Of a stretch of DNA of 52,719 nt, positions 1-8,625 are shown in pieces; position 1 is the stretch's first letter; each line of letters begins with the position of its first letter. The notes under the pieces were generated by a model, which was not told the origin of the DNA, ran no database searches, and saw nothing but the letters and a program-made list of their open reading frames with translations. Origin of the DNA: an uncultured Desulfovibrio sp. (GTDB taxonomy: Bacteria > Desulfobacterota > Desulfovibrionia > Desulfovibrionales > Desulfovibrionaceae); the NCBI GenBank assembly GCA_913060505.1, contig CAJXRQ010000024.1:1-52719 (forward strand). Direction: 5' to 3'. The position numbers were made by a program, and so were the translations under genes.

Positions 1-146
1 GAGGAGTGCCCCTTGTTGTCGGGTTCCTCAACATGTATAGGCTGCACCCCGATACCAAGTAGATCAGCTTTCTGACACAGGTACCGCAAGGCGACATTGG
101 AGGCCAATGTCATCTCAACCGGAACAAGCGCCCTTAGCATTTCCAT
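1..146 (-). CDS. Universal stress protein, N-terminal part (cut by window edge)
   Basis: The reading frame opens with an ATG at 146-144 preceded by a GAGG ribosome site and runs off the left edge after about 48 codons. The start (MEMLRALVPVEMTLASNVALRYLCQKA) resembles the first strand and helix of UspA-fold proteins, in which a hydrophobic beta strand is followed by a helix carrying the alanine/serine-rich face. It follows the receiver gene at 190-579 by about 40 bases on the same strand, so it is probably the last visible gene of the usp-tauE operon, which also begins with a Usp. The truncation is only due to the window; the family call rests on few residues. Confidence 0.5.
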   Translation of the reverse strand, partial: MEMLRALVPVEMTLASNVALRYLCQKADLLGIGVQPIHVEEPDNKGHS

Positions 147-189
147 GCCCCCACCTCGCTTTTCTTGTATTTCGTAAAACCCATCCGCG

Positions 190-579
190 TTACGCTCCGG
201 CGCGGATATGCTCTTCCGCCTTCTTTATTACTTCCTGGATTTCTCCAAGTTTGAAAGGTTTGGCCAAAAAGTCGAATACCCCTTTGCGCATGGACTCTTT
301 TGCAGTGTCCATGGTGGCAAAACCAGTGATGACGATAATCTCGGTACGGGGGGAAAGTTTCTTGACCTCGGCCAGAAACTGCATCCCGTCGATCCCTTCC
401 ATTTTAAGGTCAGTTACCACAATGTCGAAATTCCGTTCCTGGATTCGAGCCATGGCTTTTATGCTTTCATAAAAGCTCTCCACCTCGTATCCTCGCTTCT
501 CCAAAGCGGGTTGAAGCCGCTTGCTCACGATGGGCTCGTCATCGAGAATGAGAATGCTGGTTTTTCCTGTGGTGGTCAT
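190..579 (-). CDS. Single-domain response regulator (receiver only)
   Basis: This is a 129-residue CheY-like receiver with no output domain. It has the acidic pocket ILILDDEP near the N-terminus, the phospho-acceptor Asp in IVVTDLKMEG, the Thr in IVITGFA and the Lys in FLAKPFK. The ATG at 579 is chosen because GGAGG lies 8 bases upstream; an earlier in-frame ATG at 609 overlaps the preceding stop and lacks a ribosome site. It follows the PEP-utilising-domain gene by 26 bases in the same operon. No partner kinase is inside the operon; the kinase at 7225-8625 or a remote one could phosphorylate it. A receiver-only protein most likely acts by protein-protein contact, perhaps on the neighbouring PEP-domain protein (inference). 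Confidence 0.9.
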   Translation of the reverse strand: MTTTGKTSILILDDEPIVSKRLQPALEKRGYEVESFYESIKAMARIQERNFDIVVTDLKMEGIDGMQFLAEVKKLSPRTEIIVITGFATMDTAKESMRKGVFDFLAKPFKLGEIQEVIKKAEEHIRAGA

Positions 580-605
580 ACTGCAAACCTCCGATGAATA
601 AGTAA

Positions 606-3188
606 TCATCGCCGGGAAGCGATGCGTTCAAACTCTTGACAATGTGTCTGGATCTGGGCGTCGTTGACCATGGAGACATCAAGCTGGCGCGTATATGCCA
701 CCAGAATGCCGAGAATTCGCAAAAGCTCGCTAATATCCTGGGCCATTCGTCCCTTGGCGCGCGCTACCACAAGATCTTCTCTGAGAGTTACCGAAAAATC
801 GAAACTTCTGAGCACTTCGGAAAGAAACCGCGCACGCCGGGAACGGCGCGTCACACCGGTTACTCCCCCGGCAAAACGAAATTGTACGCTGTTTCTGGCT
901 CCGTCTTCGCTCTCGTAACTGTCGATAAGTGTAAAGTGATAACCTAGGCGCAGACTCAGATGAAGATAACAATCTGAAATAACGGCCAGATTCTGTCCCA
1001 TACGATGCGGAGTGACCGCATCACCGGAAAAGGTTCTGGTCATGCTCGACATAAAACTGGAAAAATCAACAGGCACCGGCGAAGACTGCCACACCCCTTC
1101 CAAGGTCACTCCCTCAATAAAGGCATGCAAGGGTTCTGATTTGATTTGTTCAGGCCTGATCGTCTTTCGCTTGCCACTCAGGGGTACAACACTTGGATGA
1201 TCGGCTACCAATCCTCCGCCAATATCCAGAACAACGAGATCAAGAGGGACCGGCAGTTCAAGGCGTCCTCCGGGACAGGCATCACCGGAGCTGGTCTTGT
1301 ATGGAATCTCCGTCAGTATTTCCACAGCCTTTTCATGGATAAAGCGGGCAATATCATGCAAGGTCTGGCAACCCTGAGGCGTAAAATCGGAAGATTGAGG
1401 ATCAATGAGATAAAGCGGTTCCGTAAGTTTGAGCATACGCCGTAACAAGCGATATTCGTATGTCTCATCCATGTGGTCGCACATATAGTCATGAAGGCGG
1501 AGCTCCCTTACCAACCCCTGGTAAACGGTCTTCTGCTCGGCATCGAGCGTTACGACTTCCCCTTCATGCAACACCAGCGTTGCCCGGCTGGCATTAAGCA
1601 AAGCGGGAACGCGATACTCGCGAGCAATAGTAGCCATATGTCCTAACGGCGAACCTATGTCAGTGATGACCCCGGACGCACGGGACAAAACAGCGGCATA
1701 TTGCGGAGAGGACAAATGGGCCACAAGCACGCCGCCAACAGGAAAATCCTCAAGATTGCGTCCTTCCCAGGCCACAAACACTGGGCCGGAACCGACTCCC
1801 TGCTGTGCGACATCACCCTCGCCACTCAGCACGACAGGGTACTGTTTGAGGGCGTCGCTCAAATCCGACGATAACGAACAGTCTTCGGTTTCAATGCGCA
1901 AAGGGCGGGACTGGAGAACAACAAGTTTCCCGGCTGCATCAAAGGCAAACTCCATGTCCTGAGGGGTCTTGAAATATTGCTCCAGCCGAATTGCCGTATC
2001 CGCAATGAGACCGATCTCCCCCTCGGAAAGGCTTGAGATGTCACACAGGGCTTCGGAAACAGGCTCCATTCCCACGGAACCGCCGGAACGATTGCGCATT
2101 GCAGCCTTCTTGTGCGCTATGGACTGTGAAATCACCTCATGACCTTCGCGCCGTGAAACGAGAAAACGATCTCCCTCCACAGTCCCGGAAACGATGGGAG
2201 AACCAAGCCCCCACACGGCAGCGATTTCCACTCCATTGATTTCCTGACTTACCGGGGAAAGGCTGTAGGCAACCCCGCTGGTCCGGGCGTCAATCATGGC
2301 CTGCACGGAAACGGCCATGAAGACCTCGTCCGGCTCAAAGTCATATTCGCGCCGATACTCCATGGCGGCCGGAGAATAGGCACTGGCCAATACCTTCCTG
2401 TAGGCATCGTGCAAGTCCTCAGGAAGAACATTGAGAAAGCTGTCATACTGTCCGGCAAAGGAAAGCGCACCGTCTTCGCCCCAGGCACTGCTGCGCACCG
2501 CCAAATGCAAAGGATCATCACCGTATTTACGACGAAGAGCTTCCAGCTCCCGGTTCAACGCCCTGCGGAGTCTTGGAGGAATGGTCCCACTGAGAATCTG
2601 GGAACGAATTTTTCCCGAAGATTCCTGTACAGTCATGGTACCACCATGCCAGCCTTCTTCGGCATTTCTGATCCCCGTACCAAGATCATTATACTCCATG
2701 AACAAGCGATACGCCGAAGTCGTAACAGCGAATCCTGATGGAATTTCCGCAGCCGCGGCCTCGGCTATCATGGCCAAACGGGTGCTTTTCGCCCCGGCCT
2801 CGTCCATGTCGTTGTGCCCGATGGATTCAAAAGGAACAGCCATGATATCCGGCAACACCGGCCTGCGCTCCAACTCGCTGTCGAGTTTGTTTCGAATGGC
2901 CCGAAAGCTGTCATATAATGCTGAATAGCGGCCAGGAGCCATGGCATCGAAAGCGTCGATGAGTTCCCTGACCGTTTCCAGAATGTATTGCTTGGAGCTG
3001 CGCAGGTATTGCAGATCGAAGATGTAATCGCCGCCAAGCTTGTCGTGCATGGAGGCGAACGTGGTCAAGACACGGTTGTTCAACTCCAACACCTGTTGGA
3101 AATTGCTGAACAATGCGGCGAGGGAAACCTGTTCCCTGCGCCGCATGTGCAGCAATTTCGTACGAATGTGGTCAAACAATCCGAACAT
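606..3188 (-). CDS. PEP/pyruvate-binding domain protein (PPDK N-terminal ATP-grasp plus swivelling His domain)
   Basis: The product has about 860 residues. A helical N-terminal stretch of about 110 residues precedes a pyruvate phosphate dikinase/PEP synthase ATP-binding domain (AVRSSAWGEDGALSFAGQYDSFLNV around residues 230-255 and the closing LQSRPL). Next comes a phosphohistidine swivel domain (GVLVAHLSSPQYAAVLSRASGVITDIGSPLGHMATIAREY, around residues 485-535) in which the His of GHMATIA fits the catalytic position. The C-terminal 320 residues do not resemble the PEP-binding TIM barrel of PpsA/PPDK, so this is not an ordinary PEP synthase. An upstream GTG at 3218 is possible, but the ATG at 3188 has GGAG 7 bases before it. 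It sits between the TIGR02186 gene and a receiver gene. The substrate is unknown; ATP-dependent phosphoryl transfer through His is inferred. Confidence 0.8.
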   Translation of the reverse strand: MFGLFDHIRTKLLHMRRREQVSLAALFSNFQQVLELNNRVLTTFASMHDKLGGDYIFDLQYLRSSKQYILETVRELIDAFDAMAPGRYSALYDSFRAIRNKLDSELERRPVLPDIMAVPFESIGHNDMDEAGAKSTRLAMIAEAAAAEIPSGFAVTTSAYRLFMEYNDLGTGIRNAEEGWHGGTMTVQESSGKIRSQILSGTIPPRLRRALNRELEALRRKYGDDPLHLAVRSSAWGEDGALSFAGQYDSFLNVLPEDLHDAYRKVLASAYSPAAMEYRREYDFEPDEVFMAVSVQAMIDARTSGVAYSLSPVSQEINGVEIAAVWGLGSPIVSGTVEGDRFLVSRREGHEVISQSIAHKKAAMRNRSGGSVGMEPVSEALCDISSLSEGEIGLIADTAIRLEQYFKTPQDMEFAFDAAGKLVVLQSRPLRIETEDCSLSSDLSDALKQYPVVLSGEGDVAQQGVGSGPVFVAWEGRNLEDFPVGGVLVAHLSSPQYAAVLSRASGVITDIGSPLGHMATIAREYRVPALLNASRATLVLHEGEVVTLDAEQKTVYQGLVRELRLHDYMCDHMDETYEYRLLRRMLKLTEPLYLIDPQSSDFTPQGCQTLHDIARFIHEKAVEILTEIPYKTSSGDACPGGRLELPVPLDLVVLDIGGGLVADHPSVVPLSGKRKTIRPEQIKSEPLHAFIEGVTLEGVWQSSPVPVDFSSFMSSMTRTFSGDAVTPHRMGQNLAVISDCYLHLSLRLGYHFTLIDSYESEDGARNSVQFRFAGGVTGVTRRSRRARFLSEVLRSFDFSVTLREDLVVARAKGRMAQDISELLRILGILVAYTRQLDVSMVNDAQIQTHCQEFERIASRR

Positions 3189-3201
3189 GGTTTTCTCCGC
3201 G

Positions 3202-3936
3202 CTAATGCGCTCCTCCACGTTCCTTGAAGAGCATGCTCATGAACAGTCCGGCAAGGATGGCGATGACAACGGCAGCGACGCCGTAAAGCAGAGAGTTTTC
3301 AAAAGCCAGCCGGGCCAGGAAGGCAGGCAGCCCTGTCAGTTTGGTATGCAATTCCTCGGCAGCCGAATCCACGACCTTGCCTTCTTTGACAGCAAGGACT
3401 TCAACCCGATATACGCCCTGATGCATGGCAGAGGGAATGGCAAGGTCCGCCGTAAAAGGCCGCATACCGTTCTCGGACTGCTCATACTGAACAACGCCGT
3501 TCTCAACCTGATAGAACTGCTCCTGCTCCATAAGCTTGAGGAATTCGTCGAAGACCTGATTATCGGTATCTCCCTTGGCCGACTGGAAGGCAAGATCCGA
3601 GTGTTCCCAATCAATATGGTCCGTCCCGTCTGTTCCCATAAGAAAGACGTCCGGAACATCCTTGATCTCGACAGTCTTGAGATTCATCCACAACACACCA
3701 AGCGCTTTGCCCTTTTCCTTGAACGTCTCATCGCGAGGCTCGCCAAGCAAACGAATCACGGCAGACGTTCCTTCAGGCACTTCCCCGGCAATGGACACGT
3801 GTGTGCCGTTGAATCCCGCGCCGATTCCCACCTGATTCGGACGAATGGTCAGGCTGGGCCGGGCTGAAGCCATACACATGCCGGACAGAAAAAACACGAA
3901 GAGAACCGCAATACATGCGGAAGTAATCTTTCTCAT
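3202..3936 (-). CDS. TIGR02186 / Alph_Pro_TM family membrane-anchored periplasmic protein
   Basis: The 244-residue protein has an N-terminal signal segment (residues 3-24, hydrophobic, ending CMASA), a periplasmic body and one C-terminal membrane helix (LLYGVAAVVIAILAGLFMSMLF) followed by a short positive tail. The start of the mature part (RPSLTIRPNQVGIGAGFNGTHVSIAGEVPEG) matches the conserved opening of the TIGR02186 family. That family is commonly encoded beside TauE/SafE exporters, as here, where it begins 2 bases after the tauE-like stop with its GGAGG inside the tauE end. It is presumably an accessory subunit of the exporter. Biochemical function is not known. Confidence 0.85.
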   Translation of the reverse strand: MRKITSACIAVLFVFFLSGMCMASARPSLTIRPNQVGIGAGFNGTHVSIAGEVPEGTSAVIRLLGEPRDETFKEKGKALGVLWMNLKTVEIKDVPDVFLMGTDGTDHIDWEHSDLAFQSAKGDTDNQVFDEFLKLMEQEQFYQVENGVVQYEQSENGMRPFTADLAIPSAMHQGVYRVEVLAVKEGKVVDSAAEELHTKLTGLPAFLARLAFENSLLYGVAAVVIAILAGLFMSMLFKERGGAH

Positions 3937-3938
3937 GA

Positions 3939-4868
3939 CTAATGGCCTCCTGTTGCGGCAAGCAGCACGTCAGGCGTGAGCAGCAGGTTGAGAAGCATCT
4001 TGACCATGACGGCAAGCACCAGCACAGCCAGCAGAATCTTGAGCTGTTCCCCCTTGAGCTTGCGGCTGATGCGGGTACCGAACTGCGCTCCCAGCGTGGA
4101 ACCGAGAAGCAACAGTACGGCGAGCACGAAGTCGACAGTATGGTTGGTGTACGATTGAAGAATTGTCACGTTGATGCAGGTAAACAGAATCTGGAAAAGG
4201 CTGGTACCGACAACAACGTGCATGGGCATACGCAGCAGGTAGACCATGATCGGAACCATGATGAATCCACCACCGACGCCCATGATGGCTGCCAAAACAC
4301 CTACCAGCACGCCCAACACCAGAGGCATGAGCATGGAAAGACGCACGCCCGATTTGGCAAAATCCGTCTGAAAGGGAAGCTTTTCCAGCAGGAGCGTGTA
4401 ACGGGATTTCTTGATGGGTTCGCTCTGCCCGGCAACCTCGGGAGCCTTCTTGCGCATGCTCTGAATACTTTCAATGAACATGTAGGAACCGACACCACCA
4501 AGCATAAGTACGTATGTGATATTGATCAGAAAATCAGCGTTGCCCATGGCGCGGAGGATCTTGATGACCTGAACACCACCGAAACCGCCAAGCACACCGC
4601 CAATAAGCAACAGGATCCCCATTTTGAAATCCACATTGCCGAGTCGGTAGTGGGCCAGACATCCCGAAGTGGACGCACCTACGATCTGGTTGGAATCAGA
4701 AGCCGCGGCAACTGTCGGCGGAATGCCGAACATGATCAGCAGCGGTGTCATCAAAAAACCGCCACCCACGCCGAAAATGCCGGAAAGCAGGCCAACAAAC
4801 CCTCCCAGCATGAAAACCAGGAAAACGTTGACGCTATTCCCAGCGATGGGAAGATACATATGAAACAT
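3939..4868 (-). CDS. Sulfite exporter TauE/SafE family permease
   Basis: This 309-residue inner-membrane protein has eight or so hydrophobic helices and the two internally similar TauE half-repeats: GLLSGIFGVGGGFLMTPLLIMFG near residue 28 and GVLAAIMGVGGGFIMVPIMVYLL near residue 195, each with the typical GVGGGF motif. The family moves sulfonates, sulfite or other sulfur anions. The ATG at 4868 has GGAGG 7 bases upstream; a TTG one codon earlier is less likely. It is the second gene of the usp operon and is followed at once by its usual TIGR02186 partner. A role in sulfite or sulfur-anion export fits a sulfate reducer, but the substrate cannot be read from the sequence. Confidence 0.9.
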   Translation of the reverse strand: MFHMYLPIAGNSVNVFLVFMLGGFVGLLSGIFGVGGGFLMTPLLIMFGIPPTVAAASDSNQIVGASTSGCLAHYRLGNVDFKMGILLLIGGVLGGFGGVQVIKILRAMGNADFLINITYVLMLGGVGSYMFIESIQSMRKKAPEVAGQSEPIKKSRYTLLLEKLPFQTDFAKSGVRLSMLMPLVLGVLVGVLAAIMGVGGGFIMVPIMVYLLRMPMHVVVGTSLFQILFTCINVTILQSYTNHTVDFVLAVLLLLGSTLGAQFGTRISRKLKGEQLKILLAVLVLAVMVKMLLNLLLTPDVLLAATGGH

Positions 4869-4962
4869 CAATATTCCTCCACAGTTTTAATTCCGAATCA
4901 GGCCCGGCCCGGTTATCCGGATTGATGGGCCACCCCGCCGCACAAAGGGGCCACTGGCGCGC

Positions 4963-5394
4963 TCATTTCCGTTTGCCGTGCGCGGACACCTTTTGCACCA
5001 CTTCAACCTCGCAGCTTGTTGTGGTGTTCACTACGTCGAGAATCTTCATCAATTTCGCGTAGCTATTCTGATGGTTGGATTGAGGAGCGCCGATAAACAA
5101 CTTGGATATGCCGTTTTGGAGGATGAACTTGGGAATTTCCTCTTCCATCCTGCCGCGCACCACGTAGAAATCGAGCCGGGTGTTGTCGGATCGTCCTTCG
5201 GCCAGAATTGCTTCCAGCCTTTTTTCAGGTAACCCTATCCACTCAGAGGAGGCCTCGGATCCATCGCCGTATTCTTCATCAATAACCATAAGAATGGATA
5301 CCTTGACGGCGATTCTGCTGGTCAGGCCCATAGCATAATAGGCTAACCACAGACTGGATTCCGATTTGTCCACTATGATAAGTACGCTCTTCAT
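4963..5394 (-). CDS. Universal stress protein (UspA family)
   Basis: The product is a 143-residue single Usp domain. It begins with a beta strand (KSVLIIVDKSESSLWLAYYAMGLT) and ends with the strand VEVVQKVSAH after the segment KLFIGAPQSNHQNSYAKLMKILD, which lies where ATP-binding Usps carry G-2x-G-9x-GS; the classical GS pattern is not clean, so ATP binding is uncertain. The ATG at 5394 is preferred over a GTG at 5409 because GGAAG lies 6 bases upstream of it. It is the first gene after the sigma54-type promoter at 5419-5434 and leads into the TauE exporter gene, with about 95 bases between. It is likely induced through the NtrC-type regulator encoded upstream. Confidence 0.85.
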   Translation of the reverse strand: MKSVLIIVDKSESSLWLAYYAMGLTSRIAVKVSILMVIDEEYGDGSEASSEWIGLPEKRLEAILAEGRSDNTRLDFYVVRGRMEEEIPKFILQNGISKLFIGAPQSNHQNSYAKLMKILDVVNTTTSCEVEVVQKVSAHGKRK

Positions 5395-5418
5395 TTTTTC
5401 TTCCGTCACAGCGGCAAG

Positions 5419-5434
5419 AGCAAAGCCAATGCCA
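5419..5434 (-). promoter_or_regulatory. Sigma54 (-24/-12) promoter of the usp-tauE operon
   Basis: The minus strand reads TGGCAT-TGGCT-TTGCT, matching the sigma54 consensus TGGCAC-N5-TTGCW at every key base except position 6. The GG (5433-5432) and GC (5421-5420) lie at the right 10-base spacing. Transcription would start near 5409, giving a leader of about 15 bases before the ATG at 5394, and putative activator sites lie 100-300 bases upstream. An NtrC-type activator gene is the next gene upstream. Confidence 0.65.
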
Positions 5435-5525
5435 GTGCCGGAGAAAAAAACAAACAGCTAACAACTTGTAATAATAACTTTTTATTTCATACTGCTTTAC
5501 AACAGCATAACGGAATTCATTATTT

Positions 5526-5543
5526 TTGTTTCAAAATGAACAA
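5526..5543. promoter_or_regulatory. Putative activator binding site 1 (TTGTTtCAaaaTGaACAA)
   Basis: This imperfect 18-base palindrome is followed by GACA, and the whole block recurs at 5734-5755. It lies about 110 bases upstream of the sigma54-type promoter, a typical distance for an enhancer-binding protein. The NtrC-type regulator at 5867-7225 is the obvious candidate ligand (inference). Confidence 0.55.
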
Positions 5544-5670
5544 GACAACGTTTGACGGGCGCCCTTACATCCGACACAAAACCACGACAACAATTTAGCA
5601 ATAAACTACTAAGATATAAGATATATTTTTATAAACAGAAAATTGTTGTGAACAGAAATGCAGGCTGACC

Positions 5671-5686
5671 GTTTCATTTTGAACAG
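5671..5686. promoter_or_regulatory. Putative activator binding site 2 (GTTTCATTTTGAACAG)
   Basis: The sequence carries the same half-sites as sites 1 and 3 but with the TTTT spacer orientation reversed, so it is a weaker copy of the palindrome. It lies about 250 bases upstream of the sigma54-type promoter at 5419-5434. Confidence 0.4.
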
Positions 5687-5733
5687 GCATTTTTCCCATC
5701 AAGAGGAGTGAAAAAGCACCAAAGTCAAAAATC

Positions 5734-5751
5734 TTGTTTCAAAATGAACAA
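5734..5751. promoter_or_regulatory. Putative activator binding site 3 (exact copy of site 1)
   Basis: The 22-base block from 5734 to 5755 is identical to 5526-5547. Extended by one base on each side (5733-5752) the palindrome reads CTTGTTtCAaaaTGaACAAG. It lies about 310 bases upstream of the usp promoter in an AT-rich, otherwise gene-free stretch (5410-5866), and about 115 bases beyond the end of the regulator gene. Confidence 0.55.
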
Positions 5752-5866
5752 GACAGGAAAAAGACTTGAAAATGTGAGAATAAGCAGAAAGGAATATTTT
5801 TGAAGAAAAAGAAAAAAACGCAATACTCATTTCTAATAAGAAACCGTAATATAAAAAGAAAGCCCT

Positions 5867-7225
5867 CTAATCGTCTTCCCCCTCAAGGCCATACTTTTTG
5901 AGTCGACGCCACAAGGTGGTACGAGGGATGCCAAGAATAGTGCACGCCAAGCCCTTATTGCATCCCACGGCTTCCATGACCTGCATAATATGGCGGCGCT
6001 CCACTTCCTCCAAAGGGAGCAAGCCGGGTGCGCACAGGTTGCTGAAGGAAAGATTCAACAGATCGGGTGGCAATTCACGTATGCCGACAACATCGTCGTC
6101 AGCCAGCGCCACGGCCCGCTGGATGATGTTCTCCAGTTCCCGCACGTTGCCCGGATAATTGTACTGCGTCAGGATGTCCATGACCTGAGGGGCGATAGAC
6201 TTAACGGACTTGCCGAAACGGGCGTTGAAAATATCCAGGAAATGATTGGCAAGAAGTGGCACATCTTCCTTTCGATCTACCAGCGGGGGCAGATAGATCC
6301 GAATCACGTTGAGGCGATAAAACAGGTCTTCACGAAATTCTCCCGTGGAAATAGCCTCCTGCAAATCCTTGTTCGTGGCGGCAATGATACGAATATCAAG
6401 GTCAATGGGTTGCGTTCCTCCCACACGAAGGATCCGGCGCTCCTGAATGACATGCAACAGTTTAACCTGCATGTTCACAGGCATCTCGCCAATCTCGTCA
6501 AGGAACACCGTTCCGCCGTTGGCAGATTCCAACAGCCCTATCTTGGTAGCGGTGGCTCCGGTAAATGCGCCCTTCTCATGCCCGAACAATTCACTGGAAA
6601 TCAACTCCTCGGTAAATCCGCCACAGTTAAACGAAACAAACGTATTGCCCTTGCGCGGGCTCAAGTCATGGATAGCTTTGGCGGCCCGTTCCTTGCCGGT
6701 GCCGGTGTCCGCCTGAAGAAGGACGTTGCAGTTGACTCCGGCGACTTTGCGAATCATGGCAAACACATCAAGCATGGCCGCGCTGGTTCCCAAAAAATCT
6801 TTCAGGGGCGGAGCCTCTTGCAGAGCCTCCTTCAACCGCCTGTTTTCTTCTCGCAGCTCAAGTTTTTCCAGGGCTTCCCGAGCCACCATCCTGGCTTCCT
6901 GCAACCGAAACGGTTTGACAATGTAATTGGAAGCGCCCTTGGCCGTCGCTTCAACTGCGGAAGGGATGCTGGCATTGCCTGTGATGATCACCGCCTCGAC
7001 ATTTTCATAGGCGGTCTTGAGTGTCTCAAGAATCTCAATGCCATTCATGTCCGGCAGCTTGAGGTCTATGAAAACGAGTTGGAACGGACTCTCCTCCATA
7101 CGAGCGAGAAAGGCGTGTCCCAATCCGAAGATCTCAACGGCAAAACCAAGCTTTTCCAAGGCTCTGGCCACCATTTTGGCAGCCTGCGCCTCATCGTCGA
7201 TAACTGCGGCTCGAAAGACTTTCAT
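5867..7225 (-). CDS. Sigma54-dependent response regulator (NtrC family)
   Basis: The 452-residue protein has a receiver domain (AVIDDEA; phospho-acceptor Asp54 in FIDLKLPDMNG; Lys in IVKPFR), an AAA+ sigma54-interaction domain (Walker A ADTGTGKE, the sigma54-contact loop GAFTGA, Walker B GTVFLDEIGE, and RLNVIRIYLPPL) and a C-terminal Fis-type helix-turn-helix (CNKGLACTILGIPRTTLWRRLKKYG). Its ATG shares one base with the TGA of the kinase gene, so the two are translationally coupled and form a cognate pair. The next operon downstream has a sigma54-type promoter and three shared palindromes, which makes that operon the most likely target. The signal is unknown. Confidence 0.95.
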   Translation of the reverse strand: MKVFRAAVIDDEAQAAKMVARALEKLGFAVEIFGLGHAFLARMEESPFQLVFIDLKLPDMNGIEILETLKTAYENVEAVIITGNASIPSAVEATAKGASNYIVKPFRLQEARMVAREALEKLELREENRRLKEALQEAPPLKDFLGTSAAMLDVFAMIRKVAGVNCNVLLQADTGTGKERAAKAIHDLSPRKGNTFVSFNCGGFTEELISSELFGHEKGAFTGATATKIGLLESANGGTVFLDEIGEMPVNMQVKLLHVIQERRILRVGGTQPIDLDIRIIAATNKDLQEAISTGEFREDLFYRLNVIRIYLPPLVDRKEDVPLLANHFLDIFNARFGKSVKSIAPQVMDILTQYNYPGNVRELENIIQRAVALADDDVVGIRELPPDLLNLSFSNLCAPGLLPLEEVERRHIMQVMEAVGCNKGLACTILGIPRTTLWRRLKKYGLEGEDD

Positions 7226-8625
7226 CAGGCTCCCTCTCCGTTTTCAAAAACCGGAAGACACACGGTAAAGGTTGTGCCCTTGCCCAGCTCGCTATGCACG
7301 TTCACAGTACCGCCGTGCTTTTTGATGATGCCATGAATGATGGAAAGCCCGAGCCCGGTTCCCTTGCCCACCGGCTTGGTCGTAAAAAACGGATCGAAAA
7401 TGCGGCTCAGGGTTTCCCTGCTCATTCCGCAGCCGGTATCCGAAACATCCACGCACAAACGATTGCCATCGCTTCTGGCTTGTATACGCAATATACCGCC
7501 CTTCTCCATGGCCTGATCCGCGTTGAGGAAAAGATTAACGAAGACCTGTTGCAGATAATGCGTATCACCACATACATCAGGCAGATTCTCGGGCAGCAAT
7601 TTCTCTACCCGCACACCGTTCAAAGAAAGTTGGTTGCCCACAAGTCTGAGTGTTTGCGCAATGACGGAGGCCATGTTCAGCCGGGTCATGGGACGTTGTT
7701 CCTCGCGGGAAAAATCCAGTAGATTCCTGACAACCTCGCTTGCGCGGGAGGTTTCATTGATGATATCCTCCAGCATTTCCCGAACTTCGTCCTCGGATAA
7801 ATCCTTCAGATCTTCAAGCAAGGTGTCCGCAGTCAACGAAACATTATTCAACGGGTTGTTCAGTTCATGGGCGATTCCGGAAGTCAGTGTTCCGATGGAG
7901 ACAAGACGGCGGGCCTCTACCAGCTGTTCCTGTCGTGCGTCCAACTGGTCGGCCATGCTTCTGAACGCGGACCGCATGAGCACGGAAATGGGATCTGCAC
8001 TGGAAAGATGCTGCATGGCGTCGTAGTCACCCTTGGCAACGCCTTCCGCAGCCCGTTGAACGTAGACCAGACGTCCCAGCACTTTGCGAGCCTGCCATAT
8101 ATAAATGATTGTGAGCAGGACGAGAATCAGGGCCATGGCAGCCAACGGCATGAACCGAATCTGTTGCAGGGCACTATGAATGATCCGCCTCTTCTTTCGG
8201 AGGAGCGTCTGCACAGATTCCACCAGCTTGGTACCGTGCTGGCGGGTTTTGGTGGCTACACTCTGGTCGCCGTTTGCCAATGAATGAAGCAACGACCTGT
8301 ACCCGGAAATATCTGATCGCAGGCTGGAGTATCCGTCCCGCCCCATGATTTCCACAATCTTGGGCTGGAGCACCACCACGGTCTTTTCAGCGCGTTTCAA
8401 ATAGACAAGGGCTTCACCAAGGCTGTTCGGCTCGGGGTAGAACATGAAGTTCTTTTCATAGCGACGAGCTTCAAGGATGTCGGACACAACATCATGGAAC
8501 TCGTCCATAATGATCAGCCGATCCTGAAATGCTCCGACATTCCACCAGTAAATCCCCATGGTCAAAATCATGAAAAGAACAAAGGCGAGAACCACCAGAA
8601 ATACTTTTATCTTTAACGACTGCAT
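7225..8625 (-). CDS. Membrane sensor histidine kinase
   Basis: The 466-residue protein has a first membrane helix at residues 7-29, a periplasmic helical sensor of about 130 residues, a second membrane helix near 159-179 and a HAMP-like linker. The HisKA motif is IAHELNNPLNN (His253), and the ATPase domain has the N box VNLFLNADQAM, the G1 box DVSDTGCGM and the G2 box GTGLGLSII. The ATG at 8625 has GGGAGAG upstream; a more distal in-frame start at 8703 would add 26 residues without a ribosome site. It is coupled to the sigma54 regulator that follows. The periplasmic domain has no motif I recognise; it looks like a four-helix sensor. Confidence 0.93.
   Translation of the reverse strand: MQSLKIKVFLVVLAFVLFMILTMGIYWWNVGAFQDRLIIMDEFHDVVSDILEARRYEKNFMFYPEPNSLGEALVYLKRAEKTVVVLQPKIVEIMGRDGYSSLRSDISGYRSLLHSLANGDQSVATKTRQHGTKLVESVQTLLRKKRRIIHSALQQIRFMPLAAMALILVLLTIIYIWQARKVLGRLVYVQRAAEGVAKGDYDAMQHLSSADPISVLMRSAFRSMADQLDARQEQLVEARRLVSIGTLTSGIAHELNNPLNNVSLTADTLLEDLKDLSEDEVREMLEDIINETSRASEVVRNLLDFSREEQRPMTRLNMASVIAQTLRLVGNQLSLNGVRVEKLLPENLPDVCGDTHYLQQVFVNLFLNADQAMEKGGILRIQARSDGNRLCVDVSDTGCGMSRETLSRIFDPFFTTKPVGKGTGLGLSIIHGIIKKHGGTVNVHSELGKGTTFTVCLPVFENGEGA

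Noticed and set aside
3942..4925. Long open frame (327 codons) on the plus strand
   Set aside because: It lies antisense to the TauE permease gene, is rich in His/Gln/Asn without any domain pattern, and has no ribosome site; it is a codon-bias shadow.
5990..7336. 448-codon plus-strand open frame
   Set aside because: It is antisense to the NtrC-type regulator, which has full domain motifs; the plus-strand product has no recognisable features.
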